64,000 bases of DNA from Corallococcus exercitus (GTDB lineage: Bacteria > Myxococcota > Myxococcia > Myxococcales > Myxococcaceae): positions 23,383 through 87,382 of the forward strand of contig NZ_RAVW01000001.1 of the NCBI RefSeq assembly GCF_003611585.1, in the 5' to 3' direction. Under the pieces are notes generated by a model, which was not told where the DNA came from, searched no databases, and was given only the letters and a program-made list of their open reading frames with translations. This document shows positions 53,738 through 61,989 of this stretch, piece by piece (positions within the stretch are counted from its first letter, which is position 1; every line of letters begins with the position of its first letter). Made by a program: the position numbers and the translations under genes.

Positions 53738-54235
53738 TCAGCGGATGTTGTTGATGGCGGCCTTCGCCGAGTCGTGGCGGACCTTCATGATGTTGGAGAT
53801 GGCGTTGTGCTCGCGGCTCTCCTTCTGCATCTCGTTCTGGAGCGAGAGGTAGGCCATGTTGAACTTCTGGCCGTCCGCGGCCATCAGCTTCTGCGCCTCC
53901 AGCAGGTCCCACGCATCCCCCTGCCCCGTCGCCGCGGCCCCCGTCCCTGCCGTCGCGCCGGCCGTGCTCGCGCGCGCCGACATCGCGGAGGCACCGCCCG
54001 TCGCGGACACCGACGACACCGCTTCGGCCGGCACCGCCGCCGACACCGTGCCGGCCAGCGTGGACACCACCGCGCTGGAGATGGCGCCCGACGGCAGCAT
54101 GCCGCCCACGAGCCCCGCCCCCGTGCGCACCACCTCGCGCGCCGCTCGCGCCAACGTGGGGCCGAACTCCGTCTTCGGCGTCTGGCGCTCGATGGAGGGG
54201 GCGATGCTCAACGACGGGATGCGACGGTCTTCCAA
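53738..54235 (-). CDS. Candidate needle-like protein (SctF/PrgI-like C-terminus) at head of the type III operon
   Basis: 165-residue protein not matched to a known family with certainty. The last 37 residues (YLSLQNEMQKESREHNAISN, IMKVRHDSAKAAINNIR) align without gaps to the PrgI C-terminus in pattern: LxxLQ, a helix, S-N-x-x-K-V-x-x-D-x-x-x-A-I-x-N-x-R. Needle proteins are about 80 residues, so the first 115 residues, with a long small-residue hydrophobic stretch (GGMLPSGAISSAVVSTLAG), are extra. The start is TTG 54235 with GGAGG five bases upstream. It is first in the operon, directly before the rod gene. Confidence 0.5.
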   Translation of the reverse strand: MEDRRIPSLSIAPSIERQTPKTEFGPTLARAAREVVRTGAGLVGGMLPSGAISSAVVSTLAGTVSAAVPAEAVSSVSATGGASAMSARASTAGATAGTGAAATGQGDAWDLLEAQKLMAADGQKFNMAYLSLQNEMQKESREHNAISNIMKVRHDSAKAAINNIR

Positions 54236-54462
54236 GGGGTGCCTCCGGCAGGGATTCGCCGGGGCTGCCTTCCACCGTCCGTGCCAGGGCCCAACCCCTT
54301 GAAACGACAGGGGCGCGCTCCGCCGCATCCGCGCCAGGCGTCTCCGGTGGGCTCGCGCCGGGTCCACGGCGCGGGACGGCAAAGCAAAACCCGAAAACTT
54401 GCCTCCGCGCCAACCTGCTTCACAGTTGTCGCGTCCTGTCGCACTTGAAGGTGAGCACTCCG

Positions 54463-54795
54463 ATGATGACCCCCTCCAACGGCCCCCGTCCGAACGAGCG
54501 CGAGCGCTACCACCCGCGCGTCGAAGCGCGTCTCCAGGTGAAGGTGCTCCTGTCAGGCCGCACCGTGACGGCGCAGGCGCGCGATATCTCCATGAACGGC
54601 CTGTTCCTCCAGGCCCACCCGGCGGACTCGCAGCGCGCGCTCACCATCGCCCTGCCGCTGCCGGGCGACCGCGAGCTCGTCACCATGTGCACCATCCGCC
54701 GCCGGGAAGTGGACGGCGTCGCGCTGGAGTTCGGCGAGCTGGACTGGGACGACCTCATCGCCCTGGCCCGCTTCCTCCATCCGCACCTGCCGTAA
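54463..54795 (+). CDS. Single-domain PilZ protein
   Basis: 110-residue protein that is almost entirely one PilZ domain, with the cyclic-di-GMP arm RYHPR (near residue 20) and the DISMNGLFLQ motif. TIRRREVDGVALEFGELDWDD is the usual late strand region. ATG 54463 has AAGGTGAG upstream; GTG 54451 and TTG 54445 are in-frame alternatives. It diverges from the type III operon, sharing a 227-nt upstream region. Confidence 0.88.
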   Translation: MMTPSNGPRPNERERYHPRVEARLQVKVLLSGRTVTAQARDISMNGLFLQAHPADSQRALTIALPLPGDRELVTMCTIRRREVDGVALEFGELDWDDLIALARFLHPHLP

Positions 54796-54812
54796 GGCCT
54801 TCCGGTGGAGCG

Positions 54813-55214
54813 TCAGTCCGCGGCCGTGCGGGCCGTGCGCAGGCGCTCCACCAGGTCCATCAGCTCCGCGCCGCGGAAGGGCTTGTGGATGTAGCCGTCC
54901 GCGCCCGCCTGCGTCGCGCTCTCCACGTCCGCCTTCTTCGCCTTCGCGGTGAGCATGTAGAGCGGCACCTTCGCGGTGACCGGGTCGCTCTTCAGGATGC
55001 GGCACACGGAGACGCCGTCCAGCTGCGGCAGCACCACGTCCATCAGGATGAGGTGGAAGGTCCGGTCGCGGGCCAGCTTCAGGCCCTCGATGCCATTGGC
55101 CGCGCAGACCACGTCCACCGCGCCGTCGCTCAACATGGAGCGCACCAGCTCGCGGATGACGGGCTCGTCCTCGACGAGGAGGATGTGGAAGGGTGCCTGC
55201 GCGTTGCCAGCCAT
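54813..55214 (-). CDS. Single-domain response regulator (CheY-like)
   Basis: 133-residue receiver domain only. The acidic pair is in FHILLVEDEPVIRELV, the phospho-acceptor Asp in LILMDVVLPQLDG, the Thr in LYMLTAKAKK and the Lys in GYIHKPFRG. There is no output domain, so it acts through protein contacts. ATG 55214 has GAGGAACC before it; an in-frame extension to 55307 is unlikely. It is convergent with the PilZ gene (17 nt) and next to the Bat operon's end. Confidence 0.92.
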   Translation of the reverse strand: MAGNAQAPFHILLVEDEPVIRELVRSMLSDGAVDVVCAANGIEGLKLARDRTFHLILMDVVLPQLDGVSVCRILKSDPVTAKVPLYMLTAKAKKADVESATQAGADGYIHKPFRGAELMDLVERLRTARTAAD

Positions 55215-55342
55215 GGTTCCTCGGGGCCCCTCGTAGGCCATTGCCCTGGCGACGTCCAGCGAAGCGACGCCTCCGAGCAGCCCCTCTGTACGAAACCAGT
55301 CCACCATCGGATTTCCCGCGGGCGGGGTCGCTCCAGCCCCGC

Positions 55343-56068
55343 CTAGATTTCGGCGACGCCGTCGCGCTCGGCCCAGCCCTCCAGGCCGTTGGGCAGGCGG
55401 ATTCGCACGTACTTCCCCGTCTCCTCCAGGAGCTGCACCTTCAGGCCGGCGTGCACCTCGAAGAGGGAGCGTCCTTCCGAGCGGGGCAGCTCCCGCGCCA
55501 CCAGCGTGGGCGACAGCACCACGGCCTCATGCACGTTCTGGTGCACCCAGATGTGCGCAGCCAGGAGCATCGCCGCCGGCACCGCCGCCGTGAGGCAGAG
55601 GCCCGCCACCACGGCCACCGCCGTGCGCCGCAGCGCGGGGAAGACGCGCCGGAAGAGCAGCAGCGCGAAGCCCACCAGCCACGCGACGAAGAAGACCCAA
55701 GCCACCGCCGCGCCGTCCGTCGCCGCCGCCAGCCGGGGGAGGAAGGCCTCGTCCGCGGTGGCGCCCACCACCTTGTCCACCTGCCGCGCTCGCGCCAGGG
55801 CCAGGTTGGCCTCCAGGTCCGCGGCGCGTCCGCCCTGCTTCCAGGCCTGCTCCAGCGCCAGCACCGCGCGGCCCAGGTCGCCCCGGGCCAGGTGCGTGGT
55901 GCCCAGGTTGTAGAGCACGTCCGGCCCGCCGAAGCCGTGGGCGATGAGCTTCTCGTAGTGGGCCTGCGCGGTGGCGTAGTCCTCGCGCCCGTACGCATCG
56001 TTGGCCTGCTGGAAGACGGCCTCCGCTTCCTCGGCGGTGTAGTAGCCCTGCGTCGCCGCGTCGCTCAT
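55343..56068 (-). CDS. batE: BatE-like TPR and SH3-type membrane protein
   Basis: 241-residue protein ending the Bat operon. The N-terminal TPR region (EAEAVFQQANDAYGREDYAT, DVLYNLGTTHLARGDLGRAV) is followed by two TM helices (AVAWVFFVAWLVGFALLLF and VAVVAGLCLTAAVPAAMLLA) and a C-terminal SH3b-like domain (EVHAGLKVQLLEETGKYVRI). This is the layout of aerotolerance BatE proteins. ATG 56068 overlaps the batD stop (ATGA). Confidence 0.82.
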   Translation of the reverse strand: MSDAATQGYYTAEEAEAVFQQANDAYGREDYATAQAHYEKLIAHGFGGPDVLYNLGTTHLARGDLGRAVLALEQAWKQGGRAADLEANLALARARQVDKVVGATADEAFLPRLAAATDGAAVAWVFFVAWLVGFALLLFRRVFPALRRTAVAVVAGLCLTAAVPAAMLLAAHIWVHQNVHEAVVLSPTLVARELPRSEGRSLFEVHAGLKVQLLEETGKYVRIRLPNGLEGWAERDGVAEI

Positions 56069-57945
56069 CCGGCCCAGCCTTCCATCACCGCCGCCGCGGT
56101 CGCCAGCACCTTGCGCCGCTCGCCCGGCTCCACCCCGCCGCCGTAGCGGCCCAGGTCGCACGCCTCCAGCACGAAGAGCACGCGCGCGCGCCGCTCCGCG
56201 TCCACGCCCGCCGCCGCCAGCTTCTCCCCGAGCGCCTCGCGCGTCAGCCCGCCCACGGGGAAGCCCAGCTGCGCCTCCAGGAAGCCCACCATGGCCTTCT
56301 CCACCTCCACGTAGAAGGCCCCCGCGTCCGCGCCCGCCTTGAGCTTCTCCGCCTCCGCCAGCCGCTTGCGCGCGGCCTTCGCCTGCTGACGGCCCCGGCC
56401 CGCCTCGGAGCGGGTGGCCAGCCGGCCGCGCATGCCGCCGATGAACGCCACGCCCGCCAGCAGGCCCAGCGGAGCCAGCACGCCCGCGATGAAGAAAGGC
56501 CGCATCCACACGGGCTGCGACGGTCCCACGAAGTGGGCCTGGGCGCGCACCGGGCGCAGCCCTCCCGTGGTGAGCACGTTCTTCTGCTCGTTGGCCGCGT
56601 CCGCCACCTGCGAGGGCGTCATCGCCGACGGCAGCGAGGACACGCCGCCCGCGCCCGCCTCCACGGTGATGGTGACAGGGTCCGTGCGCGCCGTCTCGTA
56701 CTGGCGCCGCGACGGATCAAAGTAGGGGAAGCGCAGCTCCGGCAGCGTGAAGGTGCCCGTGCGCTGCGGCATCACCAGGTACTCCACCACGCGGCGGCCC
56801 TGGATGCGGTTGCGGTTGGGCGTGACCCGGTCCGTCGTCGTCGGCTCGTAGATTTTCAGCGCGGCCGGGCCGGTGAGCTTGGGCGGGGTGACGTTCTTCA
56901 CGTTGCCCTGCCCCTCCAGGATGACCTTCACCGTGATGGGCTGTCCCAGCTCCACGCGCGTCTGCGACACGTCCAGCGACATGCGCCACGAGCCCACGTT
57001 CGCGTTGGACATGTTCGGCGGCGCACCGGACGGCAGCGGCCGCACCTTCACCTTCAGGCCATTGGAGACGCGGTGCACGCGGTGGCCCGCGAAGAGGAAG
57101 CCCGTGGTGATGTCCGCTTCCGCCGGGGTGATGAGCAGCGTGCCGGACTTCACCGGGAACAGCGCGCGGCGGCGCAGGAGGTAGGCGCGATACGGGATGC
57201 CATCCACCACCTTCTGCTCGCCCGTGAGCTGCGTGGGGCTCTCCACCTCCTCCGTCCAGAAGCCCTCCAGCTTGGGCATCGTCACCGCGTCCACGCTGGA
57301 CAGGTCCACGCGCGAGTAGATGTAGAGCGACAGCGTGGCCTGCTCGCCCACGTAGAGGTCGTCCCGGTCCAGGCTCGCGCGCAGGAACAGGTCCGAGTCC
57401 CCGCGCGGAATCACCGGCTCATCGTCGTTGAGGTCGGAGTCGTCGTCCCCGAACGGATCCGGCATGTTGCGGAAGTTGCGGAACGGATCCGGCAACGACG
57501 GCCGGCCGCCCTGCTGCGCTTGAGGTGCGCCGCCCGCGTGGCCTTCGCGCGCGGTGAGCTGCACGGCGTCCGTGCGGTACGTGCGGCCTCCCGCGGTGAG
57601 CGTCGAGGGCGGAATGGTGAGCTTGCCCGCGCGCAGCGGGCGCATGATCAGCTCGTGGCGGGTGATGTCCTGGATGACGGCCGGGCCGCCACCGGACAGC
57701 GAGATGGAGCGCTGGCTGCCGCGTGACGAGGAGAGCACCTCGAAGTCGTTGGACTCGGGCAGGCGCACCTGGGCGTTGGACGGCGCGTCCACCACCACCA
57801 CGGTGAGCTTGAAGGTGTCGTCGGTGCCCACCTCGGTGCGGTCCACCGTCTGGTAGAACTCGATGTCCGCCGCCCACGCCGGCGCCGTGGCCAGGAGGGC
57901 GAGCACGGCGAGCAGCGCCGTGCGTCCGCTACCAGTCCTTCTCAT
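56065..57945 (-). CDS. batD: BatD-like protein (oxygen tolerance family)
   Basis: 626-residue secreted, membrane-anchored protein. Sec signal peptide (ALLAVLALLATAPAWA), repeated beta-sandwich modules typical of the BatD family (VDRTEVGTDDTFKLTVVV, SLDRDDLYVGEQATLSLYIY, VSQTRVELGQPITVKVILEG), one TM helix near residue 490-510 (IAGVLAPLGLLAGVAFIGG) and a cytoplasmic helical tail. The PFxxFRxMPD-like insert at 160-180 is Asp-rich. ATG 57945 overlaps batC by 17 nt. Function is linked to envelope stress and aerotolerance in Bacteroides; the molecular role is unknown. Confidence 0.88.
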   Translation of the reverse strand: MRRTGSGRTALLAVLALLATAPAWAADIEFYQTVDRTEVGTDDTFKLTVVVVDAPSNAQVRLPESNDFEVLSSSRGSQRSISLSGGGPAVIQDITRHELIMRPLRAGKLTIPPSTLTAGGRTYRTDAVQLTAREGHAGGAPQAQQGGRPSLPDPFRNFRNMPDPFGDDDSDLNDDEPVIPRGDSDLFLRASLDRDDLYVGEQATLSLYIYSRVDLSSVDAVTMPKLEGFWTEEVESPTQLTGEQKVVDGIPYRAYLLRRRALFPVKSGTLLITPAEADITTGFLFAGHRVHRVSNGLKVKVRPLPSGAPPNMSNANVGSWRMSLDVSQTRVELGQPITVKVILEGQGNVKNVTPPKLTGPAALKIYEPTTTDRVTPNRNRIQGRRVVEYLVMPQRTGTFTLPELRFPYFDPSRRQYETARTDPVTITVEAGAGGVSSLPSAMTPSQVADAANEQKNVLTTGGLRPVRAQAHFVGPSQPVWMRPFFIAGVLAPLGLLAGVAFIGGMRGRLATRSEAGRGRQQAKAARKRLAEAEKLKAGADAGAFYVEVEKAMVGFLEAQLGFPVGGLTREALGEKLAAAGVDAERRARVLFVLEACDLGRYGGGVEPGERRKVLATAAAVMEGWAG

Positions 57946-58948
57946 TGGGCTTCCTCTGCTTCTTCTTCTGCTGGAAACGCCAGAGCTGGAGATTCTTCTC
58001 GTTCTGCTTCATCGCATCCAGCAGCCGCTCGGCTTCCTGCCGGTCGACGTCACCCGGCGAACTTCCGCCGTCGCGCGGGTTCGATTCCGTGTCCTCGTCG
58101 CCCTCGCTGCCGCCGTCCGTGCCGCCATCGCGCGAGTCGCCTTCGCCCTCGTCCTGGCCTCCGTCGGCGCCGCCATCCGCGCCTCCGTCGCCCTTCTGGT
58201 TCGGATCCTGCTGCCCGCCATCCGCGCCGCCATCCGCGCCGCCATCACCGGGCCCGGCGTCACCACCGCCACCATCCGCGCCGCCGTCCTGACCGCCATC
58301 CGGCGCACCGCCGTCCGCGCCTCCGTCAGCGCCGCCATCCGGACCGCCGTCCTGGCCTCCGTCTTGAGGGGTGCCGCCGTCGCCCTTCTGGCCGCCGTCC
58401 TCGCCCGCGTCCGGACGTCCGCCGTCGTTGCCGCCGTCCTGGCCTCCGTCGGTGCCGCCATCCGGACCGTTCTGGGGCGGAGGCAGGTCGCGCAGCACCA
58501 CCTCGTAGTTGTGCCGGGCCAACGGATCCGTGGGGTCCAGCGTGAGCGCCTTGCGGTACGACTTGAGCGCCTCCGCGCGGTCGCCCGACGTGGCCGCGAG
58601 GTTGCCCAGGTTGTACCAGCTCTTCTGCGCCAGGTCGGGCTGACGGGATGACTCCGCCACCTGCTTGAACGCCTCGCGCGCTTCCGCCGAGCGCCCCAGC
58701 TTCGCCAGCGCGTCCGCGCGGTTGAACTCCACCGTCGGATCATTCGGCCGCTCCTTCTTCGCGGCCTCGAAGTCCCGGAGCGCGTCCTCGTAGCGCCCCG
58801 CCGCGTAGGCTTCGCGCCCACGCTGCACCAGCGGGTGGTCCTTCTCCAGCGGCCCCACCGCCCACGCGGGCCCCGGCAGCGCCAGCAGTCCCGCCAGGCC
58901 CACCGCCATCGCGCGCGCCGCACGCCGCCGCATCGAACGCGCGCTCAT
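57929..58948 (-). CDS. batC: BatC-like TPR protein with long DGG-rich low-complexity region
   Basis: 339-residue exported protein. Signal peptide (MAVGLAGLLALPGPAWA) and about three TPR units (HPLVQRGREAYAAGRYEDAL, DPTVEFNRADALAKLGRSAE, KSWYNLGNLAATSGDRAEAL) precede about 130 residues made of DGGxDGG-type repeats (GGADGGADGGAPDGGQDGGA), then a helical end (DRQEAERLLDAMKQNEKNLQ) carrying the conserved WRFQ. TPR plus final helix match BatC. The Asp/Gly array could bind calcium or simply be a flexible spacer. ATG 58948 overlaps the batB stop. Confidence 0.82.
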   Translation of the reverse strand: MSARSMRRRAARAMAVGLAGLLALPGPAWAVGPLEKDHPLVQRGREAYAAGRYEDALRDFEAAKKERPNDPTVEFNRADALAKLGRSAEAREAFKQVAESSRQPDLAQKSWYNLGNLAATSGDRAEALKSYRKALTLDPTDPLARHNYEVVLRDLPPPQNGPDGGTDGGQDGGNDGGRPDAGEDGGQKGDGGTPQDGGQDGGPDGGADGGADGGAPDGGQDGGADGGGGDAGPGDGGADGGADGGQQDPNQKGDGGADGGADGGQDEGEGDSRDGGTDGGSEGDEDTESNPRDGGSSPGDVDRQEAERLLDAMKQNEKNLQLWRFQQKKKQRKPNEKDW

Positions 58949-60003
58949 GCGGTCCTCCGGCGCGAAGGGATGAGCGACATGCCCAGCACCAGCAGCACCA
59001 GCCCGGGGATGGCGAACAGCTGGAAGCGCTCGTCGTAGCGGACCGTCACGCGGCTCTCCAGCTCGCTCTTCTGGAGCTGGTCGATGCGCTCCACCACCTG
59101 CCCCATCGCCACGCCGTTGGGCTGGTAGAAGAAGGCGCCGCCCGTGGCGTCCGCGATGGCCGTGAGGCCCGCGCGGTCCAGGCGCGTGATGACCGTGTCG
59201 CCGTTGGAGTCCTTCTTGTAGTCCACGAACTCGCCGCGCCGGTCGTAGACGGGAATGGGCTCACCGGAGTCCGAGCCCACGCCCACCGCGAGCACCTGGA
59301 CGTGCGCGTCCTTCAACGCATCCGTGGCCTCGCGCACCTCGCCCGTGAGGTCCTCGCCGTCCGACAGCAGCACCACCACGCGCTCCTTGGAGCCCCGGTC
59401 CGCGTTGTCCAGCACCTGCTTGGCCAGCTTCAGCGCCGCGCCCACGTTGGTGCCGCCCTGGGGCATCACGTCCGGATCCACCGCGCGCAGGAACAGCTTC
59501 ACCGCCGAGTAGTCCGACGTGAGCGGCGACTGCACGAACGCATCCCCGGCGAACACCACCAGGCCCGCGCGGTCGCCCTTCAGTTCATCCAGCAGCGTGT
59601 TGAGCTCCAGCCGCGCGCGATCCAACCGGCTGGGCTGCACGTCACGCGCGAGCATGGACTTGGACGCGTCCAGCGCCACCACCACGTCGATGCCCCGGCG
59701 CTTCGTCAGCTCGCTCTTCGTGCCGCACTGGGGCTGCGCGAGCGCGAGCCCGAACAGCATCAACCCCAGGCCGTACAGGCTGCCCTGCACCGCCGGCCGC
59801 CACACGGACACACCGGGCGCGAGCGTCGCCACGTGGCGCTCCGCGATGAGCGCCGACAGCCGCGTCCTGCGGCCCAGCGCCTTGAGCAGCGCGAGCACGC
59901 CCAGCAGCACGCCCACCAGCGCCAGCCCCAGGAACAGCGGCTGTGCCAGGCCCACCTGATAGCCCAGCAGCGTGAAGCGCCATGCCTCCAGCGTGGGCAT
60001 CAT
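58945..60003 (-). CDS. batB: BatB-like von Willebrand factor A membrane protein
   Basis: 352-residue protein: N-terminal helices (LGLALVGVLLGVLALLKAL and LYGLGLMLFGLALAQP), a VWA domain with an intact metal site (DASKSML at the DxSxS position, later VVLLSDGEDLTGE) and a C-terminal helix (LFAIPGLVLLVLGMSLIPS). It pairs with BatA in all known Bat operons. ATG 60003 overlaps the batA stop; a second ATG follows immediately (MMPT), so 60000 is also possible. Confidence 0.9.
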   Translation of the reverse strand: MMPTLEAWRFTLLGYQVGLAQPLFLGLALVGVLLGVLALLKALGRRTRLSALIAERHVATLAPGVSVWRPAVQGSLYGLGLMLFGLALAQPQCGTKSELTKRRGIDVVVALDASKSMLARDVQPSRLDRARLELNTLLDELKGDRAGLVVFAGDAFVQSPLTSDYSAVKLFLRAVDPDVMPQGGTNVGAALKLAKQVLDNADRGSKERVVVLLSDGEDLTGEVREATDALKDAHVQVLAVGVGSDSGEPIPVYDRRGEFVDYKKDSNGDTVITRLDRAGLTAIADATGGAFFYQPNGVAMGQVVERIDQLQKSELESRVTVRYDERFQLFAIPGLVLLVLGMSLIPSRRRTA

Positions 60004-61013
60004 GGGAACACCCGCAGGAAGGTGGCGCGCAGCAGCAGCTCCAGCGCGGCGAGCCCGAAGGCCACCAGCAGGAACGGGTGGAAGTTCTCCTTGTAGGTGG
60101 CGCTGGCGCCACCCTCCATCAGCTTCGAGCGCTCCAGCGCGTCGAGCACCTTCTGCAGGCCCTGCTTGAGGCCTTCCGGGTCGGTGGCGCGGTAGTACTC
60201 GCCGCCGGTGCGGTCCGCGATGTCCTGCATCAGCTCCGGGTTGATGGGGATCTCCGTCTCACGCCACACGGTGTTGCCGAACAGGTCCGTGCCCTGCGGG
60301 AAGGGCACCTTGCCGCCCTTGCCCACGAGGATGGTGTAGATGGGGATGTGGAGCGACGCGGCCATGTTCGCCGCGTCCAGCGGCGAGATCTTGCCGGCGT
60401 TGTTGTCGCCGTCGGTGATGAGCACCACCACCCGGCTCTTCGCGTCCGAGTCGCGCAGGCGGTTGAGCGACGTGGCGATGGCGTCACCGATGGCCGTGCC
60501 GTCCTCCAGCACGCGGGTGCGCAGTTGCTTGAGCACTTCCTTGAGCACGCCGTAGTCGAGCGTCAGCGGCGACTGCGTGTACGCGGCGCCGGAGAACACC
60601 ACCAGGCCCAGGCGGTCGTTCACGCGGCCGGTGATGAAGTCCGCGAGCACCTCCTTCGCCACGTTGAGGCGGTTCTGCGGACGGAAGTCACCGGCCTCCA
60701 TGGACGTGGACAGGTCCAGCGCCACCACGATGTCGATGCCCTCCACCGACAAATCCCTCACGCGCGAGTCGCGCGACTGCGGCCGGGCGATGGCCACCAC
60801 CGCGGCAATCACCGCCGCCGCGCGCAGGATGGGGAGCAGCGGCAGGAGGTACGTGCGGAAGCCGCGGCCGCCCTTCGCGAAGACGTGCGCGGCGGAGAAG
60901 CGCAGCGTGGCGCGGCGCTTGCGCTCCCAGAAGGCGAGCACGAGCAGCAGCGGCGCCAGCAGCAGGGCCCAGAGCGCCTCCGGGTTATTGAACGCGAGGT
61001 CCGGGGGCAGCAT
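60000..61013 (-). CDS. batA: BatA-like von Willebrand factor A membrane protein
   Basis: 337-residue protein with the BatA layout: N-terminal helices (PEALWALLLAPLLLVLAFW and ILRAAAVIAAVVAIARPQ), a VWA domain with complete MIDAS (DLSTSMEAGDF, LITDGDNNAG) and a C-terminal helix (HPFLLVAFGLAALELLLRA). ATG 61013 gives a 29-nt overlap with the DUF4381 gene; the extension to 61067 lacks family similarity. BatA and BatB may form a metal-dependent pair in the envelope. Confidence 0.9.
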   Translation of the reverse strand: MLPPDLAFNNPEALWALLLAPLLLVLAFWERKRRATLRFSAAHVFAKGGRGFRTYLLPLLPILRAAAVIAAVVAIARPQSRDSRVRDLSVEGIDIVVALDLSTSMEAGDFRPQNRLNVAKEVLADFITGRVNDRLGLVVFSGAAYTQSPLTLDYGVLKEVLKQLRTRVLEDGTAIGDAIATSLNRLRDSDAKSRVVVLITDGDNNAGKISPLDAANMAASLHIPIYTILVGKGGKVPFPQGTDLFGNTVWRETEIPINPELMQDIADRTGGEYYRATDPEGLKQGLQKVLDALERSKLMEGGASATYKENFHPFLLVAFGLAALELLLRATFLRVFP

Positions 61014-61989
61014 CGGGCTTGGGGGGAGCGGGAGGAACGTACGTCCTGGCGAGCAGGTCGTAGCCAAAGGCCAACGCCTGATTGCAGGACTCGGGGGACG
61101 CGTCGGCGCGGGCGTACTTCACCATGTCCGACTCGGAGACGAAGCGCATCAGCGCGTCCTCCGGCAGGCCCGGCGTGGGCAGCCGGCGCAGGGACGCCAT
61201 CAGTTCGGACGACGTGCACTCCAGGGCCTCGAAGCCGTAGCGCTCGCCCAGGTAGCCGCGCACGATTTCGGAGAGGCGGAAATAGAAGTCCTTCACCAGG
61301 CCCCGGCCGGGCAGGTCCTCGCGCTTGAGCGCGTCCAACGACTGGCGCACGCGCACGTCCAGGGGCAGCAGCGGAACGACCTTGTCGCGCTTCGGGCGGC
61401 GCTGCCACCAGCGCACCAGCATCCAGGCCGCGAGCCCCACCACCAGCGCCGCCGCCAGTGCGTAGAGCAGCGTCCACGAGCGAATGGGCACTTCCTGCGG
61501 GGGCTGGTAGTCGAACAGCTCCGCGCCCTGCCCCTGCGCGTCCGGCGGCAGCGAGGAGGCCACCTCCACCGGCTTGCCCTTGAGAACGAACCGGCGGGGC
61601 CCTTCCGGCGTCGCCACGTCGAAGGTGAGGTCGGGCAGCTGCACGCTGCCGAGTTCGAACGCGGAGAAGCGCAGGCCGAACGTCGTGGTCGCGTCGTTCG
61701 CGTTGTCCTGGCGCTGGCGCGTCTGCTGGAGCAGCTCCACCGGGCCATCCCCCGTGGGGGCCACCAGTTCGTAGCGCTGGTCCTTCGGGTGCGTGAGCGT
61801 CACCTGATAGGTGAAGGGCTCGCCGATGTGCACCTCTTCCGGCTCCACCCGCGCGGACGCGCCCGTGGGCGACACCAGCTCCAGCGCGACCGGGGCCTTG
61901 GGCGCGCCAGGAGCCGGGGCTGGGGCCTGGGCCCAGGCGGCCGGAGCGCTGACCAGGAGGACGGCCGCGAGGACGAGCGCGCGTCTCAT
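60985..61989 (-). CDS. DUF4381-type protein of the MoxR/Bat operon
   Basis: 334-residue protein with a Sec signal (LVLAAVLLVSAPAAWA), a periplasmic beta-rich part (EVHIGEPFTYQVTLTHPKDQ, SAFELGSVQLPDLTFDV), one TM helix (TLLYALAAALVVGLAAWMLV) and a helical cytoplasmic domain (RQSLDALKREDLPGRGLVKD, YFRLSEIVRGYLGERYGFEA). This matches the small family usually found between the DUF58 and BatA genes. ATG 61989 overlaps the DUF58 stop. Confidence 0.82.
   Translation of the reverse strand: MRRALVLAAVLLVSAPAAWAQAPAPAPGAPKAPVALELVSPTGASARVEPEEVHIGEPFTYQVTLTHPKDQRYELVAPTGDGPVELLQQTRQRQDNANDATTTFGLRFSAFELGSVQLPDLTFDVATPEGPRRFVLKGKPVEVASSLPPDAQGQGAELFDYQPPQEVPIRSWTLLYALAAALVVGLAAWMLVRWWQRRPKRDKVVPLLPLDVRVRQSLDALKREDLPGRGLVKDFYFRLSEIVRGYLGERYGFEALECTSSELMASLRRLPTPGLPEDALMRFVSESDMVKYARADASPESCNQALAFGYDLLARTYVPPAPPKPDAAPGPRVQ

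Noticed and set aside
54236..54462. Search for a promoter of the type III operon in the divergent region with the PilZ gene
   Set aside because: No hexamer pair with acceptable spacing was found on either strand (TTGGCG and TTGCTT have poor partners), so none is claimed.
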